Source: Chloroflexota bacterium
GTDB lineage: Bacteria > Chloroflexota > Limnocylindria > Limnocylindrales > CSP1-4
Assembly (NCBI GenBank): GCA_003152995.1
Contig: PMBR01000076.1
Span: 1-32,922, forward strand
Direction: 5' to 3'
Length of the DNA: 32,922 nucleotides
Shown here piece after piece: positions 13,961-23,143 of this stretch (positions within the stretch are counted from its first letter, which is position 1; each line of letters opens with the position of its first letter). The translations under genes were made by a program, and so were the position numbers. Below the pieces are notes generated by a model. It had not been told where the DNA came from and did not search any database. It saw only the letters and a program-made list of their open reading frames with translations.

Positions 13961-14800
13961 CTAGGCCCGTTCGCTCGGCGCGTCTACCTCAGCGGCTACG
14001 GGCGCCAGCGCTCCGTCCGGAGCTTCGACCGCCGGCGGGCCGGGCTCAGGCACGGTGTCCGGAGCCCCTGGCGCAGAGGCATTCGAAGCCGCCGCCCCCT
14101 CGCGAATTGGCGCTCGCCTGCGGTGGGCAGCGAGGATGTGGCAGGTGATCCTCTCCTGGTCCGATTCGGCGATCTTGTCGAAGCGGACCGCAACTCGTGT
14201 GAGCACCTCGAGCTCGCCGGTCGACGACTCGGCCGCGGGCGCAACGGGTGCCGGGATCTCGTCGATTCGAACGACCGGTCCAGCGGCGATGACGATGTCG
14301 TGCGAGGTCAGGACGAGAGCCACGCGCAGCTGGTCGCCGAACATCAGCGGCATCTCGGTCGTGAACTGCACGCCACCGGCGCCGACGTTCAACGTGCGCC
14401 CCACGCCGATCCCACTTCCGCCGAGACTCCCGAACGACTTGATGCGGACGACTCGCTCCAGATCCACTCGAACGTGCGCCCGACGCTGGACCTGATCCAC
14501 CGCCTGCGGCCGGCGCACCGCAAAGACTCTCGACTTCTCCGAGCCCGGGCGTGAGTGGCCGCCGAGCCGGCGCAAGAACTCGCTCTCGACAATGAGAGCT
14601 CCGCCGCGGTAGAAGGTGAGATGCAAGCGCTGACCTTCCGAGATGCGCGCCAGCCGCGGGTCGGGCAGGCGCAGAGCCAGCCACAGTTCCTCGTCCACGG
14701 CGTTCATCACGAACGAAGGCAGGCCGATGGGAAGCCCTTCGATCTCGGTCTCGACGAGGACGGCGTCGTGAATGGACAGCTCGTTGGGATTGATGGACAT
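13961..14800 (-). CDS. YcgR-like PilZ-domain protein
   Basis: A 279-residue protein with an N-terminal YcgR-N-like beta-barrel (about residues 1-95: VLVETEIEGLP, LHLTFYRGGALIVESEF) and a PilZ domain (about 100-225). The c-di-GMP motif RxxxR is intact (QRRAHVR, Arg107 and Arg111). The second motif, normally (D/N)xSxxG, reads NVGAGG (138-143), with Gly in place of Ser, so binding may be altered. The tail after 235 is Ala/Pro-rich and disordered. ATG 14800 is used; TTG 14803 is adjacent and equally possible. It is downstream of the EAL phosphodiesterase on the same strand and is likely its effector in c-di-GMP signalling. Confidence 0.82.
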   Translation of the reverse strand: MSINPNELSIHDAVLVETEIEGLPIGLPSFVMNAVDEELWLALRLPDPRLARISEGQRLHLTFYRGGALIVESEFLRRLGGHSRPGSEKSRVFAVRRPQAVDQVQRRAHVRVDLERVVRIKSFGSLGGSGIGVGRTLNVGAGGVQFTTEMPLMFGDQLRVALVLTSHDIVIAAGPVVRIDEIPAPVAPAAESSTGELEVLTRVAVRFDKIAESDQERITCHILAAHRRRAPIREGAAASNASAPGAPDTVPEPGPPAVEAPDGALAPVAAEVDAPSERA

Positions 14801-14891
14801 CAACTCTCGCTCTGCCGCTCCGAGCTACGAGCCAACAGATGTATCTCGCGGACGTGGTTCCGGGAGACGCCCTTCGGCGCGGTCTGGCCGG

Positions 14892-15356
14892 TCACCGGCT
14901 CGAGGCGCGCCAGCCCTGGAAAGTGGGCCAGCCCCACGGAACCGCCGCGGCCGCGATGCCAAGTCCGGTCAGGAACATCACCGGGTGCAGGAACGAGATG
15001 CCCTTGATGATCGCCAGCTCGACGACGATCCAGATCATCTGGCCACATCCGATGGCGAAGGCCAAGAACGGTGCCTGGCGCCAGCGACGCAGGCCCATGA
15101 CCGCCACCGCGAGCGACCCGACGCCGAAGAGCCCGCCGAGGATCAAACCAGGCACGAAGAAGTCGGGGAAGGGACTCCCGGCAACCATGCTCAAAGGCAT
15201 GTGCATGATGCTGCCGTCCGGCGCGGAGGCCAGCGCGACGCCTCCGGCAAGCGCGCCGAGGCCGAGCCAGACCAGTAGCCCCACGGCGACGCGGCCAGAG
15301 CGGTCCAGGGTCGGGGCCGGAATCGTGGACGTTCGGTCGGCTGTCGCGGTCGTCAT
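14892..15356 (-). CDS. Four-helix membrane protein, unknown family
   Basis: A 154-residue protein with four hydrophobic helices: VAVGLLVWLGLGALAGGVALA, FFVPGLILGGLFGVGSLAVAVMG, FLAFAIGCGQMIWIVVELAII and PVMFLTGLGIAAAAVPWGW. Between TM1 and TM2 is the loop SIMHMPLSMVAGSPFPDFF. Not recognised as a named family. ATG 15356 has only a weak upstream purine-rich stretch. It lies between the EAL and PilZ genes on the same strand, so a link with c-di-GMP signalling or the envelope is possible but speculative. Confidence 0.7.
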   Translation of the reverse strand: MTTATADRTSTIPAPTLDRSGRVAVGLLVWLGLGALAGGVALASAPDGSIMHMPLSMVAGSPFPDFFVPGLILGGLFGVGSLAVAVMGLRRWRQAPFLAFAIGCGQMIWIVVELAIIKGISFLHPVMFLTGLGIAAAAVPWGWPTFQGWRASSR

Positions 15357-15504
15357 TGTTCTCACTCGCAGCGGGTCGATGGGCATGGTCTGGTTCGTCG
15401 AAGGCGGCCACGACGATCGTCTGAGCCCGCGGGCCCGAGCGGCAAGGGCCATCCGACCTTTCGGCGCAGGGACGGGTACCGACGGCGGCAGGCCCATGCC
15501 CGGG

Positions 15505-17820
15505 TCAGTACTCCGTCGGCATTGCGAGGTAGAAGCCCTGTCCGAACTGCACCTTCAGCAGCTTCAGGGCCGTCAACTCGTTCGGCGTCTCGATCCCCTC
15601 AGCGATGAGGGCGCAACCGACGCTCTCCGCGAAGTAGGCCATGCCGTTGACCATCGCCTGGCGCGCCGGGTCCGTATCGACGTGTCGAACAAGCGAGATG
15701 TCGAGCTTCACGTACTGAGGTCGCAGCTCGAGGATATGGCGAAGGCCGGCATATCCGGCGCCGGCGTCGTCGACGGCGAGCATCGCGTGAGGGCGCACCT
15801 GATCCAGCGCATCGAGCAGACGCGGGTAGTCCGCGATCTCGACGTGCTCGGTGACCTCGAGAACGACGGGCCGGTCGGCCTCGGCGAGGACGTCGAGCAG
15901 CGGAATCACGGCGGTAGCAAGGGCCGGCGAAACGTTGAGACTCAGGAAAGTGCCTTCCGGCAGCCGGCGCGCCCTGGCCACCTGCTCGCGCAATGCAGCG
16001 GTCTCGAGTTGGACCATCATGCCGACCTTGTCGGCGGCAAGGAAGCGCAGGTCCGGCCTGGTCCCGTCCGAGAAACGGGTCAGAGCTTCGAAGCCCACGT
16101 GCTTCCCGGTCGCCAGATCGACGATCGGCTGAAAGACCGGATGGAAGGCATGATCGGCGATGATCGAACGCACTTCCGCCTGCACCTGCTGGCGCTGCCC
16201 GCGCTCCGCAAGTGCCGGGCCCAGGACTGCGGCCGACATGACGCTGAATTCGGTCAGTGTCGCGAGCCGATCGGCCAGGCGGCGGGCATGGTATGGAGTG
16301 GTCGCGCCCATCGCCAGCAGACCGATCGTGGTGTCGTTCCAGATCAGCGGGGCCAGCGCCTCCGCCCGTAGTCCCGAGAAGACGATCGCCCTCTCGAAAT
16401 CGTCTTGCGGCGTGCGATCCACCCACGACTCGAGCCATAGCCCGAAGTCGGCATGTTCCCGCATCTCCCGAGCCGCGTTCTCGGGGATCGGTTCGCTCAC
16501 CGCCACGGGACGGCACGCGAGACCTCCCAGCGCCAGCGGCACGACGCCGTCCGCGGTGAAGGCGAAGACCGTGACGCTGTCGATACCGCCGATGTGGAGC
16601 GCTTCACCGCAGATCCGGTCGGCGCTCTCCTCGACTGTAGCCGCGGCCTCGAGGCGCGCCAGGGCGACTGTCGTTGCAGCGCGGTCGGTCATCTCGGTCG
16701 TCAATCGCTCCGACGTTACGCGCTCGCGGCCCAGAAGGACGCGGTAGCGCGCCATTGCCAGGAGCACGACGGAGCATGTTCCGACGGCGATCGGATCGAC
16801 CTGCAGGGGCCGGGCGCGCGGCATGACGTCGAGGAAGGCGCAACCGACGATCGCCACCATCGGCAGCCACTCGGCAATGGCCCTGGCGAAGCGTTCGTAA
16901 CGCAGCCCGCCTCCCGGCCGCAGACTCCAAGTGACTCCGCCGTAACCGCACATGAGCACGCCGGCGGGGAAGATGAAGTCCATGGGCTCGATCGAGTCGG
17001 GTGCTCCGGCCAGAAACCGCCCGATCCAGCCCTGCCAGGCGAGAGCCAGCAGAACGATCCCTGCCCCGACCGCCCATACGCCGCGGGCGCCCGGCTCGAC
17101 TCGAAGCGACAGGGCGGCAACCGCGGCCGCTGCGGCGCTCGCGAAGAAGGTCGCCGAGACGAGCGGTACGAGCAGGTTGGCGGCCGGGTCGGCCATGAGA
17201 TCGGCAAGGCCTCGCTCAGTCAGCAAGCTCGGGTGAAGCCAGTTGGCGAAGACGAGAGTCGCGGCCGCGGCCATGATCACGACGCCGTCCAGAAGCACGG
17301 CACGCCGTGCCTGCGGCTCCAGGCGGCGAGCCAGGACGACCATCATTGCCGCCGCCCCGAGGACCGCGCCGACTACGTAGCAGACTTCCGAAGCGGCGCC
17401 GAGCGGACCGAATTGGTGGTGGAAGACGTCCGGTATGTCGGCGATGAGCTGGCCGACCGCTGTCAGCGAAAGCGAGATAGCGAGCGATATCCGAAACTGC
17501 CGGTGCTCGGTCTCGCCCCTCGCGGCAGCGACTGCCACCGCGATTGCTGCTGTCGTCGGCGCGACCGCGCAAGAAATGTCCTCGAAGAGGAGCCAGCAGT
17601 TGGCCGGGTTGAGGAGCTCCAGCACGCCCGAGATCGTGAAGACGACGAGCCCCAAGGTCACGATCGTGAGACCGGGACGCTGATAGGTGAGACCCAGGAG
17701 GATCCTGGAGCGGCCGCGTATCGAATAGCGGAGGCCGTGGCGCGCGCCGACGTGCGCGGCCGGGCACACCTCCGGCCGGCGCCGGCGCACTCCCAACCAG
17801 CCGGCGGCAGGCAGGTTCAT
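15505..17820 (-). CDS. Membrane-bound GAF-EAL cyclic-di-GMP phosphodiesterase
   Basis: Hydrolyses c-di-GMP to pGpG at the inner membrane. The 771-residue protein has about ten N-terminal hydrophobic segments (residues about 50-365) forming a sensory membrane module, a GAF-like region (about 385-530) and an EAL domain (about 550-771). Catalytic and metal-site motifs are present: GFEALTRF (Glu578), LSLNVSP, VLEVTEH, AVDDAGAGY, VKLDISLVR, AEGIETP and FGQGFYL. No GGDEF domain is present, so it should be a dedicated phosphodiesterase. ATG 17820 lacks a good ribosome-binding site, so the start is uncertain. It heads a minus-strand unit with the four-helix protein and the PilZ protein. Confidence 0.9.
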   Translation of the reverse strand: MNLPAAGWLGVRRRRPEVCPAAHVGARHGLRYSIRGRSRILLGLTYQRPGLTIVTLGLVVFTISGVLELLNPANCWLLFEDISCAVAPTTAAIAVAVAAARGETEHRQFRISLAISLSLTAVGQLIADIPDVFHHQFGPLGAASEVCYVVGAVLGAAAMMVVLARRLEPQARRAVLLDGVVIMAAAATLVFANWLHPSLLTERGLADLMADPAANLLVPLVSATFFASAAAAAVAALSLRVEPGARGVWAVGAGIVLLALAWQGWIGRFLAGAPDSIEPMDFIFPAGVLMCGYGGVTWSLRPGGGLRYERFARAIAEWLPMVAIVGCAFLDVMPRARPLQVDPIAVGTCSVVLLAMARYRVLLGRERVTSERLTTEMTDRAATTVALARLEAAATVEESADRICGEALHIGGIDSVTVFAFTADGVVPLALGGLACRPVAVSEPIPENAAREMREHADFGLWLESWVDRTPQDDFERAIVFSGLRAEALAPLIWNDTTIGLLAMGATTPYHARRLADRLATLTEFSVMSAAVLGPALAERGQRQQVQAEVRSIIADHAFHPVFQPIVDLATGKHVGFEALTRFSDGTRPDLRFLAADKVGMMVQLETAALREQVARARRLPEGTFLSLNVSPALATAVIPLLDVLAEADRPVVLEVTEHVEIADYPRLLDALDQVRPHAMLAVDDAGAGYAGLRHILELRPQYVKLDISLVRHVDTDPARQAMVNGMAYFAESVGCALIAEGIETPNELTALKLLKVQFGQGFYLAMPTEY

Positions 17821-18142
17821 GGCGTCGAGACCACTCGCCTGAGCGATAGCCCGGCAGCACGGCGGCTGGTCGGCGGTTCCATGGATCGCAACTCGCTAAA
17901 ACACGACGCCGCCTCGCCGGCTACATTCGCCTGGCGTGCGGACTCGAATGCGCAGCCGACCTTCGACGGTCCGGCCGTCCTGCTCCCTAGGTATCGGTTC
18001 CCGCGGCCCGGCATTCAGTAGCCGCCGCCCAAATCTGCGGCCGATTCGGTACCGTAGGACCATTGGAAATTGCGATCGCGAAGGGCGCGCCATGCTCCGG
18101 CCGAGCGGCGTGCAATCCGGAGGCCGCCCGTCGGAGGACTCG
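17821..18142. other. 322-nt divergent intergenic region
   Basis: Separates the EAL gene (minus) from the aminotransferase (plus). TACCGT at 18050-18055 could be a plus-strand -10. I see no clear -35, palindrome or additional gene. ATG 18092, in frame with the aminotransferase, is an alternative start that would add 17 residues. Confidence 0.35.
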
Positions 18143-19264
18143 ATGCGCCTGCACGATTTCGCACTGGAGCGCTTCTTCGCTCGCTGGGAGTTCAGCGCCG
18201 AGATGCTGCTGTGCGCGTCCGATGTCGAGGGCTGGCCGCTGGCCGAGCTGCTCGACCTGGCCGACGATGACGGCCGGCGACGCTGGGCCGATCTGAGACT
18301 CGGCTACACCGAATCCGCAGGCGATCCGGCTCTCCGGACCGAGATCGCGTCTTTGTACGAACACGTGGCGCCCGATGAGGTGATCGTCTTCTCCGGCGCG
18401 CAAGAGGCGATCTTCGCTCTCCACAACGTCCTGCTCGGGCCCGGGGATCACGCCGTCGTGGTTCGTCCGGCTTACCAGTCGCTGGCCGAGGTGGCACGCG
18501 CCGCCGGCGCAGAGGTCTCGCGCGTCGATCTACTGGAGTCGGACGGCTGGCAGCTTGACGTCTCGGCCGTTCGATCGGCCATTCGACCGAACACACGCGT
18601 CATCCTGGTCAACGAACCGCACAACCCGACCGGCTCGCTGAGCGATCGCGCAACGTTCGATCGATTGGTCGAACTTGCGGCAGAGGCGGGCGCTCGCCTG
18701 ATCGTCGACGAGGTCTATCGCTTCCTCGAATTCGACCCGGCCGATCGGCTGCCTGCCGGTGCCGACGCGGCGGCGACGGGGGTGAGCATCGGCGTCATGT
18801 CGAAGGGCTTCGGCCTGGCGGGGCTGCGTATCGGCTGGATCGCGACGCGGGATCGCGCGTTGCGGGAAAGGATCGCGGCTTTCAAGGACTACACCACGAT
18901 CTGCAACTCGGCGCCTTCGGAGGTTCTGGCCCTGATCGCCCTGCGGGCCCGTGAGCAAGTGCTCGCCCGCAACCGGGCCATCATCGGGGCGAACCTGCCA
19001 CTGCTCGACGGGTTCTTCGGGCGATGGAGCGGCATATTCGAATGGGTGCGGCCGCGCGGCGGGAGCATCGGCTTTCCGCGGCTGCTGTCCGACAAACCGA
19101 TAGACGCGTTCGTCGAGGAGCTCGTCCGTGAGACGGGCGTTCTGCTATTGCCGGGCACGGTCTTCGCCGACACCGGGAACCACTTCCGCCTCGGTTTCGG
19201 CCGAGTCAACATGCCCGCGGCGTTGGAGCGGATGGAGACCTTCGCCGAGCGGACCCTGCGTTAG
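18143..19264 (+). CDS. PLP-dependent aminotransferase, class I/II
   Basis: A fold-type I PLP enzyme of 373 residues, moving an amino group between an amino acid and a 2-oxo acid. NEPHNPTG contains the cofactor-contacting Asn161-Pro162, Asp189 and Tyr192 are in DEVYR, the Schiff-base lysine is Lys221 in SKGFGLAGLRIGW, and the carboxylate-binding Arg is in FRLGFGR. The beginning HDFALERFFARWEF and LGYTESAGDP fit a subgroup related to capreomycidine synthase-like and uncharacterised aminotransferases. ATG 18143 has GGAGG 5-6 nt upstream. It ends 13 nt before the convergent ligase gene. Substrate unknown. Confidence 0.88.
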   Translation: MRLHDFALERFFARWEFSAEMLLCASDVEGWPLAELLDLADDDGRRRWADLRLGYTESAGDPALRTEIASLYEHVAPDEVIVFSGAQEAIFALHNVLLGPGDHAVVVRPAYQSLAEVARAAGAEVSRVDLLESDGWQLDVSAVRSAIRPNTRVILVNEPHNPTGSLSDRATFDRLVELAAEAGARLIVDEVYRFLEFDPADRLPAGADAAATGVSIGVMSKGFGLAGLRIGWIATRDRALRERIAAFKDYTTICNSAPSEVLALIALRAREQVLARNRAIIGANLPLLDGFFGRWSGIFEWVRPRGGSIGFPRLLSDKPIDAFVEELVRETGVLLLPGTVFADTGNHFRLGFGRVNMPAALERMETFAERTLR

Positions 19265-19277
19265 CCGCGGATCCGGG

Positions 19278-20981
19278 TCAGGCCTCGCGGCGAGTGGCTC
19301 GAGCGACGATCCTGCCGTGCCGGCTGGACCATGCCAGCGAGAAGGCAGCGGCCATGAGCACCGTCATCGTCACGATCTCCGATGCCATGCTCCGCGGCGA
19401 CCTGTAGATGTCCGTGCCGAACACGGTTGACACGATCACCCAGGCCACGATGGCGGCGATGAAGGTTGCGGCGAGCAGGCGGGTGGCAGAGTCGGGAGGG
19501 TTGCGGTACACGTGCCAGAGCGCAAGTAGTGCCGCCGTATATAGAAGCGCCACCAGCGCCATCGCAGGGAAGCCGAGCTCGGCGGCCAGTTCGGGCCAGA
19601 TGGAATGGGCATGGTCGATGTGCAGGTCGATCGGCGAAAGTGAGTAGCCGGCCAAGTAGTAGCGCTTGTACTGGTTCAGACCGACGCCGAGCAGAGGGTG
19701 ATCCACGGCCATGTGAAGCCCGGCCTCGGCGGCCCGGAGTCGGAACATCACCGAGCCCTGACCGGCGACGGTGGCCGGATTCCACGAGTCGAACCGGCGC
19801 GCGCCCTCGATGCGGACCATGGCGACGCGATACGTGCTGTTCAGGTTCGGCGCGAGCTGAAGAACGAGTGCCGGCCACGGCACCACGATTGCCGACAGCA
19901 GGCCGGCGGCGGCCACGATCGTCAGGCGACCCGGCCAGCTCCGGACGGCCAACAATGCGAGCAGCGCGGTCGCGAACGAAGCAGCGAGCCAGGCGCTCTT
20001 CGAGAAGGTCAGAAACAGGCCGGCGAGGCAAGCTGCCAGTGCCAGGAGCAGGATCGTCGACGTCGAGGAACGCAGGTGCAGCGGGCGGCGCGCCAGCAGC
20101 ACCCCGACCAGCAGCGGCACCGCCATCGCCAGCAAGTCGCCGAGCAGACCGACATTGTCGTAGGTGACGAGCGAGAAGTAGAGCCGCCGTGCCTGCAGCG
20201 CCGCGAGCGACGGGGCGCCCGGCACCGTCTGGACGATGTTGATCGCGCAGCCAAGTCCGGCCGACACGCCCAGCACGATCGCGACCCGCACGAGATCCAT
20301 CCGGCTGGGCCGGAGAGCCAGCAGGATCAGACCCAGGGCGATCGGCTCGATGATCCCGTGGACCAGCACCACACTGCTCTGGCTGACGCTCGGCGAGAAG
20401 TAGGTCGACAGCAGCGCGAGCGTCAGAAAAGCGATAAGCGCCACGCCCGCGACGCCGGGAGCTATGAGCCCCGACGACGATCTGGGCAGTCCGCCGGTAG
20501 CCACGTGCGACGCCGGATCCCGCGCCGTGGCTTCCGCTTCCGCCGTGCGTATGCGAAGGCGCCACACCAGGCAGCCCACTCCAAGCGCCACGACGAACAC
20601 CGTCTGGATCGTGATCGGGAAGCCGCCGAGGGACCAGTCGATCTGTGCGGCATCCCAGACCGGAGTGAACAGCAGGATCCCGAGGAAGGCGTGCAACGGT
20701 CGGAAGATCGCAAGCGCAGCCAATGCCGCGGCCACGAATGGGACGGCGAAGACCATGGCCCGGACGGCCGCGACTTCGTCGACCCTGGCGGGCGTATGGC
20801 CGTTCGAGGCGGCGATCATGAACGTCACGCCGAATGCCAGTGCGGCCAGCGCGGCAGCCAGAGGCAAGTCTCGCCTGAGGCGGTCGGGACGCGGCGACGG
20901 GGAATGGTCGACTGATCCGGGCCACTCGGTGCCCGGGTTGGGCCACCAGTCGGCCGCCGGCGATCGATCAGTTACGTACAA
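19278..20981 (-). CDS. O-antigen ligase/Wzy-type membrane protein
   Basis: A 567-residue polytopic inner-membrane protein with roughly 12 hydrophobic segments and the Wzy_C/O-antigen ligase hallmark: the periplasmic loop around HPLLGVGLNQYKRYY followed by HIDHAHSIWPELAAELGFP. These enzymes transfer or polymerise polysaccharide carried on a lipid. The organism's envelope type is not known, so the product could be an exopolysaccharide or a cell-wall glycan. The only start available before a stop at about 21015 is TTG 20981, with a poor ribosome-binding site. No other polysaccharide genes are adjacent; the glycosyltransferase at 0.1-1.3 kb is distant. Confidence 0.78.
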   Translation of the reverse strand: MYVTDRSPAADWWPNPGTEWPGSVDHSPSPRPDRLRRDLPLAAALAALAFGVTFMIAASNGHTPARVDEVAAVRAMVFAVPFVAAALAALAIFRPLHAFLGILLFTPVWDAAQIDWSLGGFPITIQTVFVVALGVGCLVWRLRIRTAEAEATARDPASHVATGGLPRSSSGLIAPGVAGVALIAFLTLALLSTYFSPSVSQSSVVLVHGIIEPIALGLILLALRPSRMDLVRVAIVLGVSAGLGCAINIVQTVPGAPSLAALQARRLYFSLVTYDNVGLLGDLLAMAVPLLVGVLLARRPLHLRSSTSTILLLALAACLAGLFLTFSKSAWLAASFATALLALLAVRSWPGRLTIVAAAGLLSAIVVPWPALVLQLAPNLNSTYRVAMVRIEGARRFDSWNPATVAGQGSVMFRLRAAEAGLHMAVDHPLLGVGLNQYKRYYLAGYSLSPIDLHIDHAHSIWPELAAELGFPAMALVALLYTAALLALWHVYRNPPDSATRLLAATFIAAIVAWVIVSTVFGTDIYRSPRSMASEIVTMTVLMAAAFSLAWSSRHGRIVARATRREA

Positions 20982-21144
20982 GCGGAGAGATCCTGTGGCG
21001 CAGCGATCGCCCCGCTACTCCCCACGGGCCGACGGCTCCGAGAGCCGGGTCATCGCATTTCCGACCGGACTGGTCCGCACGGCGAAGACACGCCACCGCA
21101 GACCAACTGAACCAAAGATATCCGAGGTTCCTTCGGCTTGGCTG

Positions 21145-21166
21145 AAAAAGGGACCGGCTCCGGCCC
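21145..21166 (-). terminator. Probable intrinsic terminator after the oxidoreductase gene
   Basis: On the minus strand GGGCCGG and CCGGTCCC form a stem with one bulged T and a very short AG loop, followed by TTTTT (complement of 21145-21149). It is 44 nt beyond the oxidoreductase stop and upstream of the ligase gene. Confidence 0.5.
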
Positions 21167-21209
21167 GACGGCCCCCGACCGCCCCCGACCGCCGCGGGAA
21201 TGACAGGGC

Positions 21210-22586
21210 TCACTTCGGGACCCGCTCTGGCTCGCCGCGCAGCTGCGCAATGGCGTCTGCGTACAAGCCGCCCAGAGCCCGGGACGTCGAGGGGAAGGCG
21301 TGCAGCATGGTCGCCAGCGTGGCGAGCGGAATGCGTGCGTGGATGGCAAGGACGATTTCGTGGATCGCGGCCGACGCGTCCGGTGCCACCATCGACCCAC
21401 CGAGCAGTGTTTCAGTGGCGCGGTCGACCACGATCGCCAGGTGTCCGAAAGCCGCCTCCAGCTCGTATCCGCGAGTGGTCGTGGCAAAGTCCGCCACCAG
21501 CTCGAACGCGTCGGCCCCGGCGGCGCGCGCCTGCTCGAGGTCCATGCCCACCGAAGCGACCTCTGGTTCCAGGTAGACGGCGCGCGGGATCGCTCGATAG
21601 TCCGGCTTGATCTCGTCGCCGAGCGCCATCCGGACCGCCAACTCGCCCTGGTAGTGGCCGACATGAGTGAAGAGTTCCGGCCCCGCCGGGTCGCCGATGA
21701 CGTAGACGCCGTCGGCAACCCGCAGGCGCCCATCCCGAGGAAGCGACTTCGGATCGAGTCCGACGGACTCCAGGCCAAGGCTTTCGAGTCCGAAAGTCCG
21801 GCCGAGAGCCACAAGGATGCGCTCGCCTTCGACCCATCCTCCCCCGTCGAGTTCGACCACGTAGGCGTCGCCATCGCCGGAGTTCGGCCGGACGCGGGTG
21901 GCCCGGGCCCCCAGGCGAAGCTCGACGCCGTCGTCGCGCAGGATCCGCGCCGCCGCCTCGGAGTTACGGGCATGGTCGCGTTCGAGCAGCCGATCGTGAG
22001 AGTGGACCAGGGCGGTCTCGACGCCGTAGCGCGCGAAGACGGAGGCCATTTCGATACCCGTCGCGCCTCCGCCGAGCACGACGAGACTGCGAGGCAACTC
22101 GCGAGTTGACGTGGCCTCGCGGTTCGTCCAGGGGTTTGCGGCCGCGAGACCTTCGATCTCAGGCACCTTCGACTGCGAGCCGGTCGCGACGATGATCGCG
22201 CCCGCGGCCAGCCGTTGGGCGGTGCCATCGGCCGCCGTCACCTCGACCTGATTCGGCCCGACAATTCGAGCCACTCCGCGATAGAGGCGCGCCCCGACGG
22301 CCTCGAGCCCGCGAGCGTGCCCGGAGTCGTCCGGCCAGTCGCGCCCTACGCGGTTGATCATGTAGTCCCGACGGTCCGATGCCCGCTGCCACCGATACCC
22401 CCCGTGACGGTGCTCGGTGGCAGCGTGCAGGAGCGACTTCGATGGGATGCACGCCCAGAATGCGCACGACCCACCGAAGAGTTCGCGGTCGACGATCGCC
22501 ACGCTGGCGCCGCGTTTTCGCGCGGCATTGGCCGCGGCCTCGCCCGCCGCCCCGGCCCCGATGATCACGAACTCGAAACGATCCAT
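21210..22586 (-). CDS. Pyridine nucleotide-disulfide oxidoreductase (class I), atypical
   Basis: A 458-residue FAD/NAD(P) protein with the lipoamide dehydrogenase/mercuric reductase layout: FAD motif VIIGAGAAGEAAA (7-19), redox disulfide GGSCAFWACIPSK (Cys41, Cys46), ATG motif IIVATGS, NAD(P)-binding VVLGGGATGIEMASVF, second FAD motif VYVIGDPAG, and a C-terminal dimerisation domain. The usual catalytic HPTxxE segment reads HAFPSTSRALG, so the His/Glu pair of lipoamide dehydrogenase and glutathione reductase is missing. It is therefore probably not a standard Lpd; a flavoprotein disulfide reductase of unknown substrate is safer. ATG 22586 is preceded by AAGGA and GGTGGG; GTG 22610 is an alternative. 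Confidence 0.85.
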   Translation of the reverse strand: MDRFEFVIIGAGAAGEAAANAARKRGASVAIVDRELFGGSCAFWACIPSKSLLHAATEHRHGGYRWQRASDRRDYMINRVGRDWPDDSGHARGLEAVGARLYRGVARIVGPNQVEVTAADGTAQRLAAGAIIVATGSQSKVPEIEGLAAANPWTNREATSTRELPRSLVVLGGGATGIEMASVFARYGVETALVHSHDRLLERDHARNSEAAARILRDDGVELRLGARATRVRPNSGDGDAYVVELDGGGWVEGERILVALGRTFGLESLGLESVGLDPKSLPRDGRLRVADGVYVIGDPAGPELFTHVGHYQGELAVRMALGDEIKPDYRAIPRAVYLEPEVASVGMDLEQARAAGADAFELVADFATTTRGYELEAAFGHLAIVVDRATETLLGGSMVAPDASAAIHEIVLAIHARIPLATLATMLHAFPSTSRALGGLYADAIAQLRGEPERVPK

Positions 22587-22758
22587 CGCCCACCATCCTT
22601 GCGCGCCCACGGTCGGGCAGATGGAAGGAATGATCTACCTCGCCGGCGCGCGCGGAAGCGATTGCCACCGGCAGATCCGGCGGGCGAGCCGCCTCCCTGA
22701 TGAAGCGGACGAACCGCGGCGCCTCGCAAGACGGTCTTGACAAGTGACCTAGCACTCG

Positions 22759-23070
22759 TTGCGGGCGCCGGCCGGTCAAGAGGTGGCCGTCACCGTCTCG
22801 TGGCCCTCGGCGCCGTCCGGGCAGGGAGCCCGCATCGAGATCCACCGCCGCACGAATTGCCCGAACGGCACCGAAGGGATCATCGCGTCGGCGGCCGTGG
22901 ATCCGGCATCGCTGGCGAGCGGCGCGGCCCAGGCGAACCTGCTGGTGCCACCGGGCTCAGCGCCTTCGTTCGACGGGGCCGGGCTCGAGATCGACTATGT
23001 CATTCGCGTCCTGGTCGACCGCCGGCTCCGGGCCGACGTGGCCATCGAGCGGCCGCTGGCCATCGTCTGA
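22759..23070 (+). CDS. Possible arrestin-like beta protein, perhaps truncated
   Basis: A 103-residue frame with coding-like composition. It begins abruptly inside what looks like a beta-sandwich (APAGQEVAVTVSW) and ends with APSFDGAGLEIDYVIRVLVD...IERPLAI, similar in style to the C-lobe of Spo0M/arrestin-like proteins. The only early start is TTG 22759, with a TAG three codons before it and no ribosome-binding site. The N-terminal strands expected for such a fold are missing. It may be a decayed gene, a domain fragment or a short functional protein. Family assignment is tentative. Confidence 0.4.
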   Translation: MRAPAGQEVAVTVSWPSAPSGQGARIEIHRRTNCPNGTEGIIASAAVDPASLASGAAQANLLVPPGSAPSFDGAGLEIDYVIRVLVDRRLRADVAIERPLAIV

Positions 23071-23143
23071 GCGGCGCCCGGCGCCCCATACGAGCGAAGG
23101 GTTTCCATCCTCGCGCCGGCTCCGGTTCCGGCCTAGCGTCAGC

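Noticed and set aside
21175-21196. Short tandem CCCCCGACCG repeat before the oxidoreductase stop
   Set aside because: Only two units; probably ordinary GC-rich low complexity downstream of a gene.
22621-22740. 39-codon plus-strand ORF starting ATG 22621
   Set aside because: Basic, low-complexity translation with no motif, no clear ribosome-binding site, and it lies in the promoter region of the oxidoreductase gene.
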